Shown here: positions 1 to 9,181 of the stretch, piece by piece
Layout: every line of letters begins with the position of its first letter
How positions within the stretch are numbered: the stretch's first letter is position 1
Assembly: GCF_030733385.1 (NCBI RefSeq)
Contig: NZ_JASHJC010000012.1
Coordinates: forward strand, 62,001-126,000
DNA from: Roseovarius sp. MMSF_3359
Lineage (GTDB): Bacteria > Pseudomonadota > Alphaproteobacteria > Rhodobacterales > Rhodobacteraceae
Direction of reading: 5' to 3'
DNA length: 64,000 nucleotides
Program-made: the position numbers and the translations under genes
The notes under the pieces: generated by a model
Seen by the model: the letters and a program-made list of their open reading frames with translations, nothing else
What the model was told of the DNA's origin: nothing
Database searches by the model: none

Positions 1-1
1 T

Positions 2-592
2 CACATGGAAGAGGTGCGCAAGACGCTCTACTGGTATGTTTTCCTGGCTGCGCGGGAGATGGTGAGCTTTGAAGCCGGTGACCTCCTGATCGCCCGCAAG
101 GAGTTCCGGACCTTGCAGAACGAGGTCAAGAGGCGGCTGTTGCAATCCATCGTGATGTGGATCGGAAGCGCGGAATATGCTCCGCGTGGACGCGCGATTG
201 ACCTCTTGATGGAATCAATCCGGGGCGGTACCGGCATGACCCTGCAGGGCTGCCGCGTGATGGTCGAGCCGCATCAGTTGCGGGTCGTGCGTGAATATAG
301 TGCCGTTGCCAACATGCGGGCGCCGGTAGGGGAGGTCTGGGACAATCGTTGGCGCCTGACCGGGCTGGTTAACGGCGATGCGCTGGAAATCCGCGCCCTT
401 GGCCCTGAGGGTCTGCGCCATTGCCCGGAGTGGCGCACGAGCGGGCTGCCCGAAGCGTCACAGCATTCGGGGCCTGCGGTCTGGCAGGGCGACGAGTTGA
501 TCGCAGCACCGCTGGCCTCGTTCGGCGCTGGATGGCAGATTGACCTAGTGCGCGACGAAGAAGACTTCTTTGCCTCATTATTATCGCAATGA
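2..592 (+). CDS. tilS: tRNA(Ile)-lysidine synthase, C-terminal part (cut by window edge)
   Basis: The reading frame is open to the left edge, so only about the last 195 residues are seen. TilS adds lysine to cytidine 34 of the AUA-reading tRNA-Ile. The visible part lacks the N-type ATP pyrophosphatase domain and its PP-loop, so no catalytic motif can be checked. The call rests on the short arginine-rich helical part, the C-terminal beta-rich part (…WDNRWRLTG… near residue 117) that resembles TilS C-terminal domains, and the position directly before ftsH, which is the usual Rhodobacteraceae order. About 100 bp separate it from ftsH. Identity is likely but partly contextual. Confidence 0.7.
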   Translation, partial: HMEEVRKTLYWYVFLAAREMVSFEAGDLLIARKEFRTLQNEVKRRLLQSIVMWIGSAEYAPRGRAIDLLMESIRGGTGMTLQGCRVMVEPHQLRVVREYSAVANMRAPVGEVWDNRWRLTGLVNGDALEIRALGPEGLRHCPEWRTSGLPEASQHSGPAVWQGDELIAAPLASFGAGWQIDLVRDEEDFFASLLSQ

Positions 593-609
593 TTTGCCAC
601 AGATTATCG

Positions 610-637
610 TTGAAGAAGCACAGATGATCTCTATTTA
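610..637 (+). promoter_or_regulatory. possible sigma70-type promoter of ftsH
   Basis: TTGAAG at 610-615 and TATTTA at 632-637 are separated by 16 bases and lie about 57 bases before the ftsH start. The fit to the consensus is moderate; this is inference only. Confidence 0.3.
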
Positions 638-693
638 AGACAGGCAGGCCCTGTGTTAGAAACGGGTCTGACCGATTTCATAGGAGAGTTTCC

Positions 694-2610
694 TTGGGCA
701 ACGCGAGAAATATCGCCTTTTGGCTTGTCTTGTTCCTGCTGATCCTGGCGCTGTTCAACCTGTTCAGCGGGTCGGGCAATACGCTGCAAAGCAAGTCGAT
801 GAAGTATTCCGAATTCATCACCGCGCTTGAAGGCGGCAATGTCAGCCAGGTCACGCTTGATGGCGAAAACATTCGGTTCCGCGATTCCGACGGCAAGGAG
901 TACATCACGGTCAAGCCGCAGGATGCCGAGGTCACGCCTCTCCTGATCGAAAAAGGCATCCCCGTGACGGCCGAAAGTCAGGAGCAATCGGGCTTCCAGA
1001 CCTTCCTTCTGTCGCTGTTGCCCTTTGCGCTGCTGATCGGCGTCTGGATCTACTTCATGAACCGGATGCAGGGCGGCGGCAAAGGTGGCGCCATGGGCTT
1101 TGGCAAATCCAAGGCCAAGATGCTGACCGAAAAGCAGGGTCGCGTGACCTTTGACGACGTGGCGGGCATCGACGAGGCCAAGGAAGAGCTGCAGGAGATC
1201 GTTGAGTTCCTGCGCCATCCGCAGAAATTCTCGCGTCTGGGCGGGCAAATCCCCAAAGGCGCGCTGCTTGTCGGCCCTCCGGGTACCGGTAAGACGCTTC
1301 TGGCGCGCGCGATCGCGGGTGAGGCGGGCGTGCCCTTCTTCACAATCTCGGGTTCTGATTTTGTCGAGATGTTTGTGGGTGTGGGCGCAAGCCGTGTGCG
1401 CGACATGTTCGAGCAGGCCAAGAAAAACGCGCCCTGTATCGTCTTTATTGACGAGATCGACGCCGTGGGCCGTCACCGTGGTGCCGGATATGGCGGCGGC
1501 AATGACGAGCGCGAACAGACATTGAACCAGTTGCTGGTCGAGATGGATGGGTTCGAGGCCAATGAGGGCGTGATCATCATCGCGGCGACCAACCGCAAAG
1601 ACGTGCTCGACCCCGCGCTGCTGCGTCCGGGCCGGTTTGACCGCCAGGTCACAGTGCCGAACCCCGATATCAAGGGTCGCGAGAAGATCCTGGCCGTACA
1701 TGCGCGCAAGACGCCGCTTGGCCCGGATGTGGATTTGCGGATCATCGCGCGCGGGACGCCCGGGTTCTCCGGCGCCGATCTGGCCAACCTGGTGAACGAG
1801 GCGGCGCTGACCGCCGCACGGGTGGGGCGCCGTTTCGTGACCATGGAAGATTTCGAGAATGCCAAGGACAAGGTGATGATGGGGGCCGAGCGCCGGTCCA
1901 TGGTCCTGACCGACGATCAGAAGGAAAAGACCGCTTATCACGAGGCGGGCCATGCGGTTGTCGGGCTTGAGTTGCCGAAATGCGATCCGGTTTACAAGGC
2001 CACGATCATTCCGCGCGGTGGTGCCCTGGGGATGGTGGTGAGCCTGCCCGAGATCGACCGGCTGAACTGGCACAAATCTGAATGTGAAGAGAAATTGGCG
2101 ATGACCATGGCCGGGAAGGCCGCGGAAATCATCAAATATGGCCCCGACGACGTGTCGAACGGTCCCGCGGGTGATATCCAGCAGGCCAGCGGCCTGGCGC
2201 GGGCGATGGTGCTCCGCTGGGGCATGTCCGACAAGGTCGGCAATGTCGATTACGAACAAGCCCATGAGGGATACATGGGCAATGCGGCCGGTGGTTTCTC
2301 GATCTCGGCGGCGACCAAGGAGTTGATCGAGGACGAGGTAAAGCGCCTGATCGACGAGGCTTATGAACGCGCCTACAAGATCCTGACCGACAAGAAGGAA
2401 GAATGGGAGCGTCTGGCCAAGGGCCTTTTGGAGTACGAGACCCTGACCGGCGAGCAGATCGTGCGCGTGATCAAGGGTGAACCGCCCGAGGCCGATGATG
2501 ACGAAGAAGGCCCGGCAGATGACGGCACGGCACCTTCGGTGACCGCCATTCCCAAGACCAAGCCCAAGCGCCGCGGCGACGGCGGGCTGGAGCCCGAGCC
2601 CTCGACGTGA
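694..2610 (+). CDS. ftsH: ATP-dependent zinc metalloprotease FtsH
   Basis: Membrane-anchored AAA+ protease of 638 residues that extracts and degrades membrane proteins and regulators. Two N-terminal membrane helices lie at about residues 7-26 and 103-123 with a periplasmic domain between them. Walker A GPPGTGKT is at 194-201, Walker B FIDE at about 251-254, the zinc motif HEAGH at 416-420, and the third zinc ligand is probably Asp494. The start is TTG, chosen because AGGAGA stands 6 bases before it and the protein then begins at the expected residue before the first helix. The acidic, proline-rich C-terminus (about 595-638) is typical of alphaproteobacterial FtsH. The stop overlaps the GTG start of tam. 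Confidence 0.98.
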   Translation: MGNARNIAFWLVLFLLILALFNLFSGSGNTLQSKSMKYSEFITALEGGNVSQVTLDGENIRFRDSDGKEYITVKPQDAEVTPLLIEKGIPVTAESQEQSGFQTFLLSLLPFALLIGVWIYFMNRMQGGGKGGAMGFGKSKAKMLTEKQGRVTFDDVAGIDEAKEELQEIVEFLRHPQKFSRLGGQIPKGALLVGPPGTGKTLLARAIAGEAGVPFFTISGSDFVEMFVGVGASRVRDMFEQAKKNAPCIVFIDEIDAVGRHRGAGYGGGNDEREQTLNQLLVEMDGFEANEGVIIIAATNRKDVLDPALLRPGRFDRQVTVPNPDIKGREKILAVHARKTPLGPDVDLRIIARGTPGFSGADLANLVNEAALTAARVGRRFVTMEDFENAKDKVMMGAERRSMVLTDDQKEKTAYHEAGHAVVGLELPKCDPVYKATIIPRGGALGMVVSLPEIDRLNWHKSECEEKLAMTMAGKAAEIIKYGPDDVSNGPAGDIQQASGLARAMVLRWGMSDKVGNVDYEQAHEGYMGNAAGGFSISAATKELIEDEVKRLIDEAYERAYKILTDKKEEWERLAKGLLEYETLTGEQIVRVIKGEPPEADDDEEGPADDGTAPSVTAIPKTKPKRRGDGGLEPEPST

Positions 2611-3392
2611 GCGGTACGGCAAGATCCACCGACTGGAACCCGGGCGCCTATGCCCGGTTTCACGATCTGCGGCTGCGGCCGGGATTGGATTTGCTGAATG
2701 CCGTCGGGCGCATGGGCGCAGGCGATGTGATCGACCTCGGTTGCGGTAATGGCGCCTTGGGCGAGGCACTGTCGGCGCGGGCCGCGGGGCGACAGGTTGT
2801 GGGCGTCGATGCGTCGCCTGCGATGCTGACCAAGGCGCGGCAGTCCAAAGGTTACACGAATGTCCAGCAGGCGGATATCCGCGACTGGCACCCGCGCACT
2901 GCGCCGGGCCTGATCTTTTCCAATGCGGCGTTGCATTGGGTTGGCGGGCACGAGCAATTGCTGCCACGCCTGGCGCGGATGCTGGGCAAGGGCGGGACGC
3001 TGGCGGTGCAGATGCCGCATCAGAACAAGTCACCGTCGCATCGCGTCTGGTTGTCGCTGGCCGAGGAGATGTATCCCGACCGCGTCGAGAAGATGGGAAC
3101 CCCGGGCGTCATGGCGCCAGTGAAATATGAAGAGTTGCTTGCGCCGATGGGGCAGTTCCGCCTCTGGGAAACCGAGTATTTCCAACGGCTTGGCGCGGAA
3201 GAAGGCAGCCATCCGGTGCGTCGTTTTACCGAGAGTACCTATGCGCGACCGGTCCTTGAGGCGTTGAGCGTCGAGGAGAAGGCCGAGATTATCGCACGGT
3301 ATGAAGAGGTGATGCACGCGGCCTATCCGGTGCGCAAGGATGGCTCTGTCCTCTTCCCGTTCCGCCGGATGTTTTTCACCCTTACTGTCTGA
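2607..3392 (+). CDS. tam: trans-aconitate 2-methyltransferase
   Basis: Cytosolic class I SAM-dependent methyltransferase of 261 residues that methylates trans-aconitate, a spontaneous inhibitor derived from the citrate cycle intermediate cis-aconitate. The opening [11 protein letters not shown] and the SAM-binding motif IDLGCGNG at about residues 42-49 followed by [11 protein letters not shown] are diagnostic of Tam, as is the FSNAALHWV segment near residue 107. The GTG start overlaps the ftsH stop (GTGA), with no good ribosome site, so translation is probably coupled to ftsH. Length equals the family norm. Confidence 0.9.
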   Translation: MSGTARSTDWNPGAYARFHDLRLRPGLDLLNAVGRMGAGDVIDLGCGNGALGEALSARAAGRQVVGVDASPAMLTKARQSKGYTNVQQADIRDWHPRTAPGLIFSNAALHWVGGHEQLLPRLARMLGKGGTLAVQMPHQNKSPSHRVWLSLAEEMYPDRVEKMGTPGVMAPVKYEELLAPMGQFRLWETEYFQRLGAEEGSHPVRRFTESTYARPVLEALSVEEKAEIIARYEEVMHAAYPVRKDGSVLFPFRRMFFTLTV

Positions 3393-3552
3393 AACCTGCG
3401 CAACCGTTGCAAAGCGGTGTGTGCTCTCGCGCACAAAATGCAGTTTTGCGCGGTGCCGCGCGGGCATTGGGGCGCTGACCCAAACCCCGGGCGCCTGGTG
3501 GATGAGGTCGCGCTTTATCAGGGACCGTGATGGGCAGGTCACGATTGGTCAT

Positions 3553-3580
3553 TTGACGCCGTGACCGGTGCCGCTAAGGT
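3553..3580 (+). promoter_or_regulatory. possible promoter before the MOSC gene
   Basis: TTGACG at 3553-3558 and TAAGGT at 3575-3580, spaced by 16 bases, lie about 29 bases before the start at 3609. The -35 element is good and the -10 element weak. The rest of the 216-base gap after tam holds nothing recognisable. Confidence 0.3.
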
Positions 3581-3608
3581 GCTCGGTGATGACCGATAGG
3601 AGAGAGCC

Positions 3609-4214
3609 ATGCCCGCATTGATGCCGACGGAGTTTACCGCAAGGATTACCTGGCTTGGACGGGTCGAGAAGGGCGGAGAGGGCATTCGTTCGGTGCCGCT
3701 TGAGGCCGTTCATGCAAGCTATGCCGGGGTGGAAGGTGAGGTTCATGCGGGGCTGACGCGGCCTGCTTGTACGCGGGTTCGCGATCAGTACCCGACGGGG
3801 ACGGAGATCCGCAATGTCCGGCAGTTTTCAATCGTCTCGGCCGAAGAAATGGCGGCCATTGCCGCAGAGATTGGTGTCGAGGCCTTGGCACCGGAATGGC
3901 TGGGCGCGTCGATCGTGATCGAAGGCATTCCGGATTTCAGCCATGTGCCGCCGTCATCACGGCTGCAGAATGCGGATGGCACGGCGCTGGTGATCGACAT
4001 GCAGAACCGGCCCTGCATCTATCCGGGCAAGGAGATTGAAAAGGACCGGCCCGGCCATGGCAAGGCGTTCAAGCCTGCTGCCGAGGGGCGTCGCGGAGTC
4101 ACGGCCTGGGTGGAGCGGGAAGGGCCGTTGCGTGTTGGCGACGTGCTGCGTCTGCACATCCCGGATCAACGCGCCTGGGCGCATTTTCAGGATCAGGCGC
4201 AGGCCGCCGAGTAA
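3609..4214 (+). CDS. MOSC domain-containing protein
   Basis: A 201-residue protein resembling the MOSC (molybdenum cofactor sulfurase C-terminal) fold. Seen features are the central segment around residues 68-80 (NVRQFSIVSAEE), the LGASIVIEGIPDFSHVPP stretch and the conserved cysteine near residue 136 in the CIYPGKEIE context. Family members bind sulfur or molybdenum cofactor through this cysteine; a substrate cannot be named here. A clear AGGAGAG stands before the ATG. It appears to be a single-gene unit, with 180 bases to fhs. Confidence 0.75.
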   Translation: MPALMPTEFTARITWLGRVEKGGEGIRSVPLEAVHASYAGVEGEVHAGLTRPACTRVRDQYPTGTEIRNVRQFSIVSAEEMAAIAAEIGVEALAPEWLGASIVIEGIPDFSHVPPSSRLQNADGTALVIDMQNRPCIYPGKEIEKDRPGHGKAFKPAAEGRRGVTAWVEREGPLRVGDVLRLHIPDQRAWAHFQDQAQAAE

Positions 4215-4394
4215 GGCGCGCGGTTCTGGATTGCCCCTGTAAATTCAGGGCTGTGGTGTTTCCGAAAAGAAACATTTGCGATGGTTGCCGACGCAAGAGC
4301 GGTGGGATATGTCGGATTTGCATTCTGTATACGATGGAAGACTCGGTAAACCCGGACTGACACGCCAGCCCGGCTGCCCAAACGAGGACCAATT

Positions 4395-6071
4395 ATGAGC
4401 TACAAATCCGACATCGAGATCGCACGCGAAGCGAAGAAGAAACCGATCCAGGAGATCGGCGACAAGCTGGGTATTCCTACCGAGCACCTGCTGCCTTACG
4501 GCCATGACAAGGCGAAGGTGAGCCAGGACTATATCAACTCTGTTCAGGGCAACAAATCCGGCAAGCTCATCCTGGTCACCGCGATCAACCCGACGCCTGC
4601 GGGCGAGGGCAAGACCACGACAACCGTGGGTCTGGGCGATGGTTTGAACCGGATCGGCAAGAAGGCGATGATCTGTATCCGGGAGGCGTCGCTTGGCCCG
4701 AACTTCGGCATGAAGGGTGGCGCTGCCGGGGGTGGTTATGCGCAGGTTGTGCCGATGGAGGATATGAACCTTCACTTCACTGGCGATTTTCACGCGATCA
4801 CCTCGGCGCACTCGCTTCTGTCGGCGATGATCGACAACCACATTTACTGGGGCAATGAGCTTGAGATCGACGTGCGCCGGGTGCAATGGCGCCGGGTCGT
4901 GGACATGAATGACCGCGCATTGCGGCAGATCAACGTCTCGCTGGGTGGTGTGGCCAACGGCTTCCCGCGTGAAGGCGGGTTTGACATCACTGTGGCCTCG
5001 GAGGTCATGGCGATCTTGTGTCTTGCGAAGGACCTGGCCGATCTCGAAAAACGCCTCGGTGACATGATCGTGGCCTATCGTCGCGACCGCAGCCCGGTTT
5101 TCTGCCGTGATATCAAGGCAGAAGGCGCAATGACCGTTTTGTTGAAGGATGCGATGCAGCCGAACCTGGTGCAGACGCTGGAAAACAACCCGGCCTTTGT
5201 GCATGGCGGACCTTTCGCCAACATCGCCCATGGCTGTAACTCGGTCACGGCCACGACGACGGCGCTCAAGATCGCGGATTACGTGGTGACCGAGGCCGGT
5301 TTCGGGGCTGACCTGGGCGCTGAGAAGTTCATGAATATCAAATGCCGCAAGGCGGGTCTTGCGCCCGATTGCGTGGTGCTGGTGGCCACGGTGCGGGCGA
5401 TGAAGATGAATGGTGGCGTGGCCAAGGCCGATTTGGGCGAGGAGAATGTGGACGCGGTCAAGGCCGGTTGTGCCAACCTGGGTCGTCACATCGGCAACCT
5501 CAAATCGTTCGGTGTACCGGTTGTCGTGGCGGTGAACCATTTCGTGACCGACACCGATGCGGAAGTGGCCGCGGTGCAGGAATATGCGCAAAGCCAGGGG
5601 TCGGAAGCGATTGTCAGCCGCCACTGGGAGTTGGGCGGCGAAGGGGCCGAGGCGCTGGCGCAGCGGGTGGCCGAGGTGGCCGATAGCGGCGTGAGCCAGT
5701 TTTCCCCGATCTATGGTGATGACATGCCGCTTCTGGACAAGATCAACCGGATCGCCAAGTCGATCTATCGTGCCGATGAAGTTCTGGCCGACAAGAAGAT
5801 CCGCGATCAGCTCAAGCTCTGGGAAGAGCAGGGGTACGGCAACCTTCCGATCTGTATGGCTAAGACGCAGTATAGCTTCTCGACCGATCCCAACCTGCGC
5901 GGCGCACCGACGGGCCATTCGGTGCCGATCCGTGAAGTGCGCCTGAGCGCTGGGGCGGGGTTTGTCGTGGTGGTCTGCGGTGAGATCATGACCATGCCGG
6001 GGCTGCCGCGCACGCCGGCGGCGGAGAATATTCACCTCAATGAAGGCGGGCAGATCGAAGGTCTGTTCTGA
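4395..6071 (+). CDS. fhs: formate--tetrahydrofolate ligase
   Basis: ATP-dependent enzyme that joins formate to tetrahydrofolate to give 10-formyl-THF. The 558-residue length is that of the bacterial family. The P-loop-like [10 protein letters not shown] lies at residues 67-76, followed by the family signatures [16 protein letters not shown] (about 101-116) and HFTGDFHAI (about 127-135). GAGGA stands 6 bases before the ATG. folD follows 85 bases downstream, giving a reversible route between formate, formyl-, methenyl- and methylene-THF. In roseobacters this pair serves oxidation of methyl groups from osmolytes; that role is inferred. Confidence 0.97.
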   Translation: MSYKSDIEIAREAKKKPIQEIGDKLGIPTEHLLPYGHDKAKVSQDYINSVQGNKSGKLILVTAINPTPAGEGKTTTTVGLGDGLNRIGKKAMICIREASLGPNFGMKGGAAGGGYAQVVPMEDMNLHFTGDFHAITSAHSLLSAMIDNHIYWGNELEIDVRRVQWRRVVDMNDRALRQINVSLGGVANGFPREGGFDITVASEVMAILCLAKDLADLEKRLGDMIVAYRRDRSPVFCRDIKAEGAMTVLLKDAMQPNLVQTLENNPAFVHGGPFANIAHGCNSVTATTTALKIADYVVTEAGFGADLGAEKFMNIKCRKAGLAPDCVVLVATVRAMKMNGGVAKADLGEENVDAVKAGCANLGRHIGNLKSFGVPVVVAVNHFVTDTDAEVAAVQEYAQSQGSEAIVSRHWELGGEGAEALAQRVAEVADSGVSQFSPIYGDDMPLLDKINRIAKSIYRADEVLADKKIRDQLKLWEEQGYGNLPICMAKTQYSFSTDPNLRGAPTGHSVPIREVRLSAGAGFVVVVCGEIMTMPGLPRTPAAENIHLNEGGQIEGLF

Positions 6072-6078
6072 GTTGGAT

Positions 6079-6118
6079 GGCGGGGCGACGCTCGGGCCTT
6101 GCGGCCCATCGCCCCGCC
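6079..6118. other. strong nested hairpin between fhs and folD
   Basis: GGCGGGGCGA at 6079-6088 is the exact complement of TCGCCCCGCC at 6109-6118, and inside it GGGCC at 6094-6098 pairs with GGCCC at 6103-6107 around a TTGC loop. No T-tract follows, so it is more likely an RNA-stability or attenuation element inside the fhs-folD transcript than a complete terminator. Confidence 0.55.
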
Positions 6119-6156
6119 CGCCATCCCGTAGAGATGTGCAGTAAAAGGATGATGGA

Positions 6157-7047
6157 ATGACGGCGCAGATCATTGATGGCAAGGCATTTGCCGCCAGCGT
6201 ACGTGAGAAGGTTGCGGGCCATGTGACCCGTTTGAAGGAAGAAAACGGGATCACGCCGGGCCTTGCCGTGGTGTTGGTGGGCGAAGATCCCGCCAGCCAG
6301 GTTTATGTCCGTTCCAAGGGCAAGCAGACCGTCGAAGTCGGCATGAACTCCTTTGAGCACAAGCTGGATGCGGATACGTCGGAGGCGGATCTTCTGGCCC
6401 TGGTAGAGCAGTTGAATAACGACCCGGAAGTCCATGGTATCCTTGTGCAATTGCCGCTTCCTAAGCATCTGAACGAAGATCTGGTGATCAACTCGATCGC
6501 GCCGGAGAAGGATGTCGATGGGTTCCACATTTCGAATGTGGGTCTGCTGGGCACCGGGCAGAAGTCTATGGTGCCCTGCACGCCGCTGGGCAGCCTGATG
6601 ATGTTGCGCGACCATCATGGATCGCTGAGCGGGCTGGATGCGGTTGTCATCGGGCGGTCGAACATCGTCGGCAAGCCGATGGCGCAACTATTGCTGGGCG
6701 ATAGCTGCACCGTGACGATTGCCCATAGCCGCACCAAGGACCTGGCCGATGTTGTGCGCCGTGCCGATATCGTCGTGGCCGCTGTTGGGCGTCCCGAGAT
6801 GGTCCCGGGTGACTGGATCAAGCCGGGGGCGACAGTGATCGACGTGGGCATCAACCGGATCGAGCGGGATGGCAAGAACGTCCTGGTGGGGGATGTCGAT
6901 TTTGCCAGCGCGAAGGACGTTGCCGGGGCGATTACGCCGGTCCCGGGTGGCGTTGGGCCGATGACCATCGCCTGTCTGCTGGCCAATACGGTGACGGCCT
7001 GCTGTCGGGCCAATGGCCTTTCGGAGCCCGAAGGGCTGACTGCCTGA
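6157..7047 (+). CDS. folD: bifunctional methylenetetrahydrofolate dehydrogenase / methenyltetrahydrofolate cyclohydrolase
   Basis: Interconverts 5,10-methylene-, 5,10-methenyl- and 10-formyl-THF using NADP(H). The 296-residue length is normal. The active-site segment [13 protein letters not shown] (about residues 50-62) holds the catalytic lysine; [12 protein letters not shown], the Rossmann part [14 protein letters not shown] (about 163-176) and the C-terminal [10 protein letters not shown] loop (about 261-270) are all intact. AAGGA is placed 8 bases before the ATG. It follows fhs and is closed by a hairpin terminator 30 bases after its stop. Confidence 0.97.
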   Translation: MTAQIIDGKAFAASVREKVAGHVTRLKEENGITPGLAVVLVGEDPASQVYVRSKGKQTVEVGMNSFEHKLDADTSEADLLALVEQLNNDPEVHGILVQLPLPKHLNEDLVINSIAPEKDVDGFHISNVGLLGTGQKSMVPCTPLGSLMMLRDHHGSLSGLDAVVIGRSNIVGKPMAQLLLGDSCTVTIAHSRTKDLADVVRRADIVVAAVGRPEMVPGDWIKPGATVIDVGINRIERDGKNVLVGDVDFASAKDVAGAITPVPGGVGPMTIACLLANTVTACCRANGLSEPEGLTA

Positions 7048-7077
7048 CGGCCAAGACATCATAAGCGTTATTCTAAG

Positions 7078-7105
7078 GCCCCGGGATGCGTGTTCCGGGG
7101 CTTCT
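7078..7105 (+). terminator. intrinsic terminator after folD
   Basis: GCCCCGG at 7078-7084 pairs with CCGGGGC at 7095-7101, followed by TTCTC. It separates folD from the convergent thioesterase gene, and may serve both strands. Confidence 0.6.
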
Positions 7106-7546
7106 CTATTCCGGCGCGATGGGCATCATGGTGCCGGTGAGCAGGGCAATGTGGGTCTCGCGCCCGTCATTCAGTGCATAGACATCGGCTTGGACGATCA
7201 CCAGGCGGCGCCCAGGTTTGATGACCTTGCCGCGCGCGATGAGCAGCTCACCTTGCGCCGGAGCGAGCAGGTTGATCTTCATCTCGGTGGTAAGCACTTC
7301 GTAACCATCGGGCATCACCGACAGCGCGGCGTAGCCGGCGGCGCTGTCGCCGATGCTGAAGGTCAGTCCCGCATGGGCGAAACCGTGCTGCTGTCGGCTG
7401 CCGGCCAGGATCGGCGCCCGGATCGTGACCGATCCGCCTTCGATTGTCGAAAGTTCTGCGCCGATGGTCGCCATCATGCTCTGCGCGGCAAAACTCTCGC
7501 GGATGTGCTGTGCCTTTTCCGGGGACATTGGAGATGTGTTTCCCAT
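7106..7546 (-). CDS. PaaI-type hotdog-fold thioesterase
   Basis: A 146-residue single hotdog-domain protein that should hydrolyse acyl- or aryl-CoA thioesters. The segment QQHGFAHAGLTFSIGDSAAG (about residues 52-71) carries the HG…HAG…D arrangement of PaaI/YdiI-like thioesterases, and TEMKINLLAPAQGE is the usual second strand. No neighbour indicates the substrate. The gene is convergent with folD and divergent from the LytTR regulator. Confidence 0.8.
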   Translation of the reverse strand: MGNTSPMSPEKAQHIRESFAAQSMMATIGAELSTIEGGSVTIRAPILAGSRQQHGFAHAGLTFSIGDSAAGYAALSVMPDGYEVLTTEMKINLLAPAQGELLIARGKVIKPGRRLVIVQADVYALNDGRETHIALLTGTMMPIAPE

Positions 7547-7621
7547 TTCCTACACTGCCTATCCCATTGGATAGTAAGGAGACTTGTTGGATGTGTGAAT
7601 AGTTGGTTAACGGGAAAAAAG

Positions 7622-7635
7622 CGTGTTAGTACACG
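7622..7635. promoter_or_regulatory. short palindrome before the LytTR gene
   Basis: CGTGT-TAGT-ACACG is a perfect inverted repeat ending 25 bases before the LytTR ATG, between the divergent thioesterase and regulator genes. It could be an operator for autoregulation; there is no direct evidence. Confidence 0.3.
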
Positions 7636-7660
7636 TAAAAGGGGTGAGCAGAAGTAACGA

Positions 7661-8473
7661 ATGCCATTGAGTTCAAGAATAGAAGTTAGCTTCCGGGAGG
7701 TTTTTCGGACGGTTTTTTCCCGACTTACGCTATTTTTCTGGATCACGGCCATTCTGGGCGGGGTGATTGCCGGGCCATTCGACACATATGGCAACATGAC
7801 CTGGCCCGGGCGGGCGGCTTACTGGACACTGGTGGTCAGCCTTGCTGTGGTCTTCGGGTATGCGCTGCGGGCGGTCAGTCTGGCGCTGATTGGGACAAAA
7901 CGACAGGTGTTGCTTGACCTTGTTACCGTCGCACTCGTGACTCTCTGCTTTGCGCCGGTCGTGTGGGTGATAACGCGGGCGTTGAGCCCTTCCGCGGTGC
8001 TTGGAATGCAGCCCATGCTGACATTTGCCGGGTATGTGATGATGTGTACGGCGACGGTTGTCATTGGGCGAAGATTGGTCCCGCGGGCCGGTGTCCGGGC
8101 GATCGATCCCCTCGCGGAACCGGCGCCCGCGGAAAAGCCGCCGGAGCAACCCTTGCCAGCGCCGCGCCTTTTGCGCCGACTGGCCCCGGAAATGCAGGGC
8201 GATATTCTGCGCCTATCCGCCAATGATCACGTGGTCGACGTGGTGACGAGCCATGGGACAACGACATTGCGCATGCGCCTGGTCGATGCCATCGCCGAGA
8301 TGGAACCCGTCGAGGGATATTGCGTGCACCGCTCTCACTGGGTGGCGCATGGCGCGATTGAGCGCGTTGTCCGGCAGAATTCGTCCAAGCTCTTTGTCGT
8401 TCTTTCCAATGAGGATCGCATCCCGGTGAGCCGCAAGTATCGTGTCAACCTCGAAGAGGCGGGCATGGTTTAA
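7661..8473 (+). CDS. membrane-anchored LytTR-family transcriptional regulator
   Basis: A 270-residue protein with four probable membrane helices in the N-terminal half (about residues 18-38, 47-66, 80-102 and 112-130), a charged proline-rich linker, and a C-terminal LytTR DNA-binding domain from about residue 170. The DNA-binding part is recognisable by ILRLSANDHVVDV, the MRLVDAIAEM helix, YCVHRSHWVAHGAIERV and the ending VSRKYRVNLEEAG. No receiver or kinase domain is present, so it must sense something through the membrane part directly. AAGGGG precedes the ATG. Its TAA stop lies within a TTAA shared with the stop of the convergent pdeM. Target genes are unknown. Confidence 0.85.
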   Translation: MPLSSRIEVSFREVFRTVFSRLTLFFWITAILGGVIAGPFDTYGNMTWPGRAAYWTLVVSLAVVFGYALRAVSLALIGTKRQVLLDLVTVALVTLCFAPVVWVITRALSPSAVLGMQPMLTFAGYVMMCTATVVIGRRLVPRAGVRAIDPLAEPAPAEKPPEQPLPAPRLLRRLAPEMQGDILRLSANDHVVDVVTSHGTTTLRMRLVDAIAEMEPVEGYCVHRSHWVAHGAIERVVRQNSSKLFVVLSNEDRIPVSRKYRVNLEEAGMV

Positions 8474-9141
8474 TCCCGCACGCTCCGAAGCGGCAATGGC
8501 CGCGGCGTCGGCCCCGTCAGGACAGCCAGCGCATCGGACCGCATCAGCGACTGCAGGGTGGCATCATGGCTGCGCAACCCGCCGGTGTAGGTGCCATAAG
8601 CGGGGAGAATGATCCGGTTAGCGTCGATCAGGAAGGACGGGCGGGTAATCGTGCGGTGGCCGGTGTTGAGCGTCGTTTTTGGGTGGTAATGCCCTGATAT
8701 CTCGTGATTTTCATCCGGGTCCGCGATGTGACGAAAGATCAATGGATCATACGAGTACTCGGCCCTGTGGCTGCCGCCGAGATCGACGGGGCCGGGGTCA
8801 TGGTTGCCCTCGATCCAGATCCACTGACGCCCGGCTTGCAGCGCCGTGATCCAGAGTTTTTCCGCTTCCGGCAGGGCGTCCGCCGCCGCTGGATCATCAA
8901 AGCTGTCGCCCAGGCAAATGACCACCGTGGCGCTCGTCGTCCGGAGGTCGGCTTCCAGCCGCGACAGCGTATCGCGCGTCTCGTACGGGGGGAGCGGGGC
9001 CTCGCCCAGACGGGCGCGCCTTTCGGATTTTCCCAGATGCAGATCGGAGACGCAGATCAGGTTCTGCGCCGCCCAGTAAAGCGCCCCAGAGCCCAGAGCG
9101 GTCAGCGCCGCGCCGCCAAATTCGAAATCAAATCCGTTCAT
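8470..9141 (-). CDS. pdeM: ligase-associated DNA damage response endonuclease PdeM
   Basis: Calcineurin-like metallophosphoesterase of 223 residues from the preferred ATG; a GTG 27 bases further out is in frame but less like family starts. The metal-binding motifs are VSDLHLGKSERRARLGEAP (about residues 28-46), CLGDSFDD (about 75-82), GNHDP (about 106-110) and SGHYHPK (about 144-150). It lies directly downstream of the Lhr-like helicase, 40 bases away, which is the known genomic pairing. The ATP-dependent ligase and exonuclease that often complete this repair set are not in the window. Confidence 0.9.
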   Translation of the reverse strand: MNGFDFEFGGAALTALGSGALYWAAQNLICVSDLHLGKSERRARLGEAPLPPYETRDTLSRLEADLRTTSATVVICLGDSFDDPAAADALPEAEKLWITALQAGRQWIWIEGNHDPGPVDLGGSHRAEYSYDPLIFRHIADPDENHEISGHYHPKTTLNTGHRTITRPSFLIDANRIILPAYGTYTGGLRSHDATLQSLMRSDALAVLTGPTPRPLPLRSVRD

Positions 9142-9181
9142 GGTCCGTTCTTTTGGCGCGAGCGGCACGTGTTGACAAGAC

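Noticed and set aside
631..3033. Open frame of 800 codons on the minus strand across ftsH and tam
   Set aside because: It is the antisense shadow of high-G+C genes, has low-complexity Arg/His/Pro composition and crosses two well-identified genes.
3340..3564. Small frame after tam
   Set aside because: Begins inside tam in another frame and lacks a ribosome site and any recognisable domain.
4215..4394. A riboswitch (folate or SAM type) before fhs
   Set aside because: Some local pairing is possible in the 180-base leader, but no known aptamer core could be matched by eye; a covariance-model search would be needed.
4245..6254. Open frame of 669 codons opposite fhs
   Set aside because: Antisense shadow of fhs; no family resemblance and no ribosome site.
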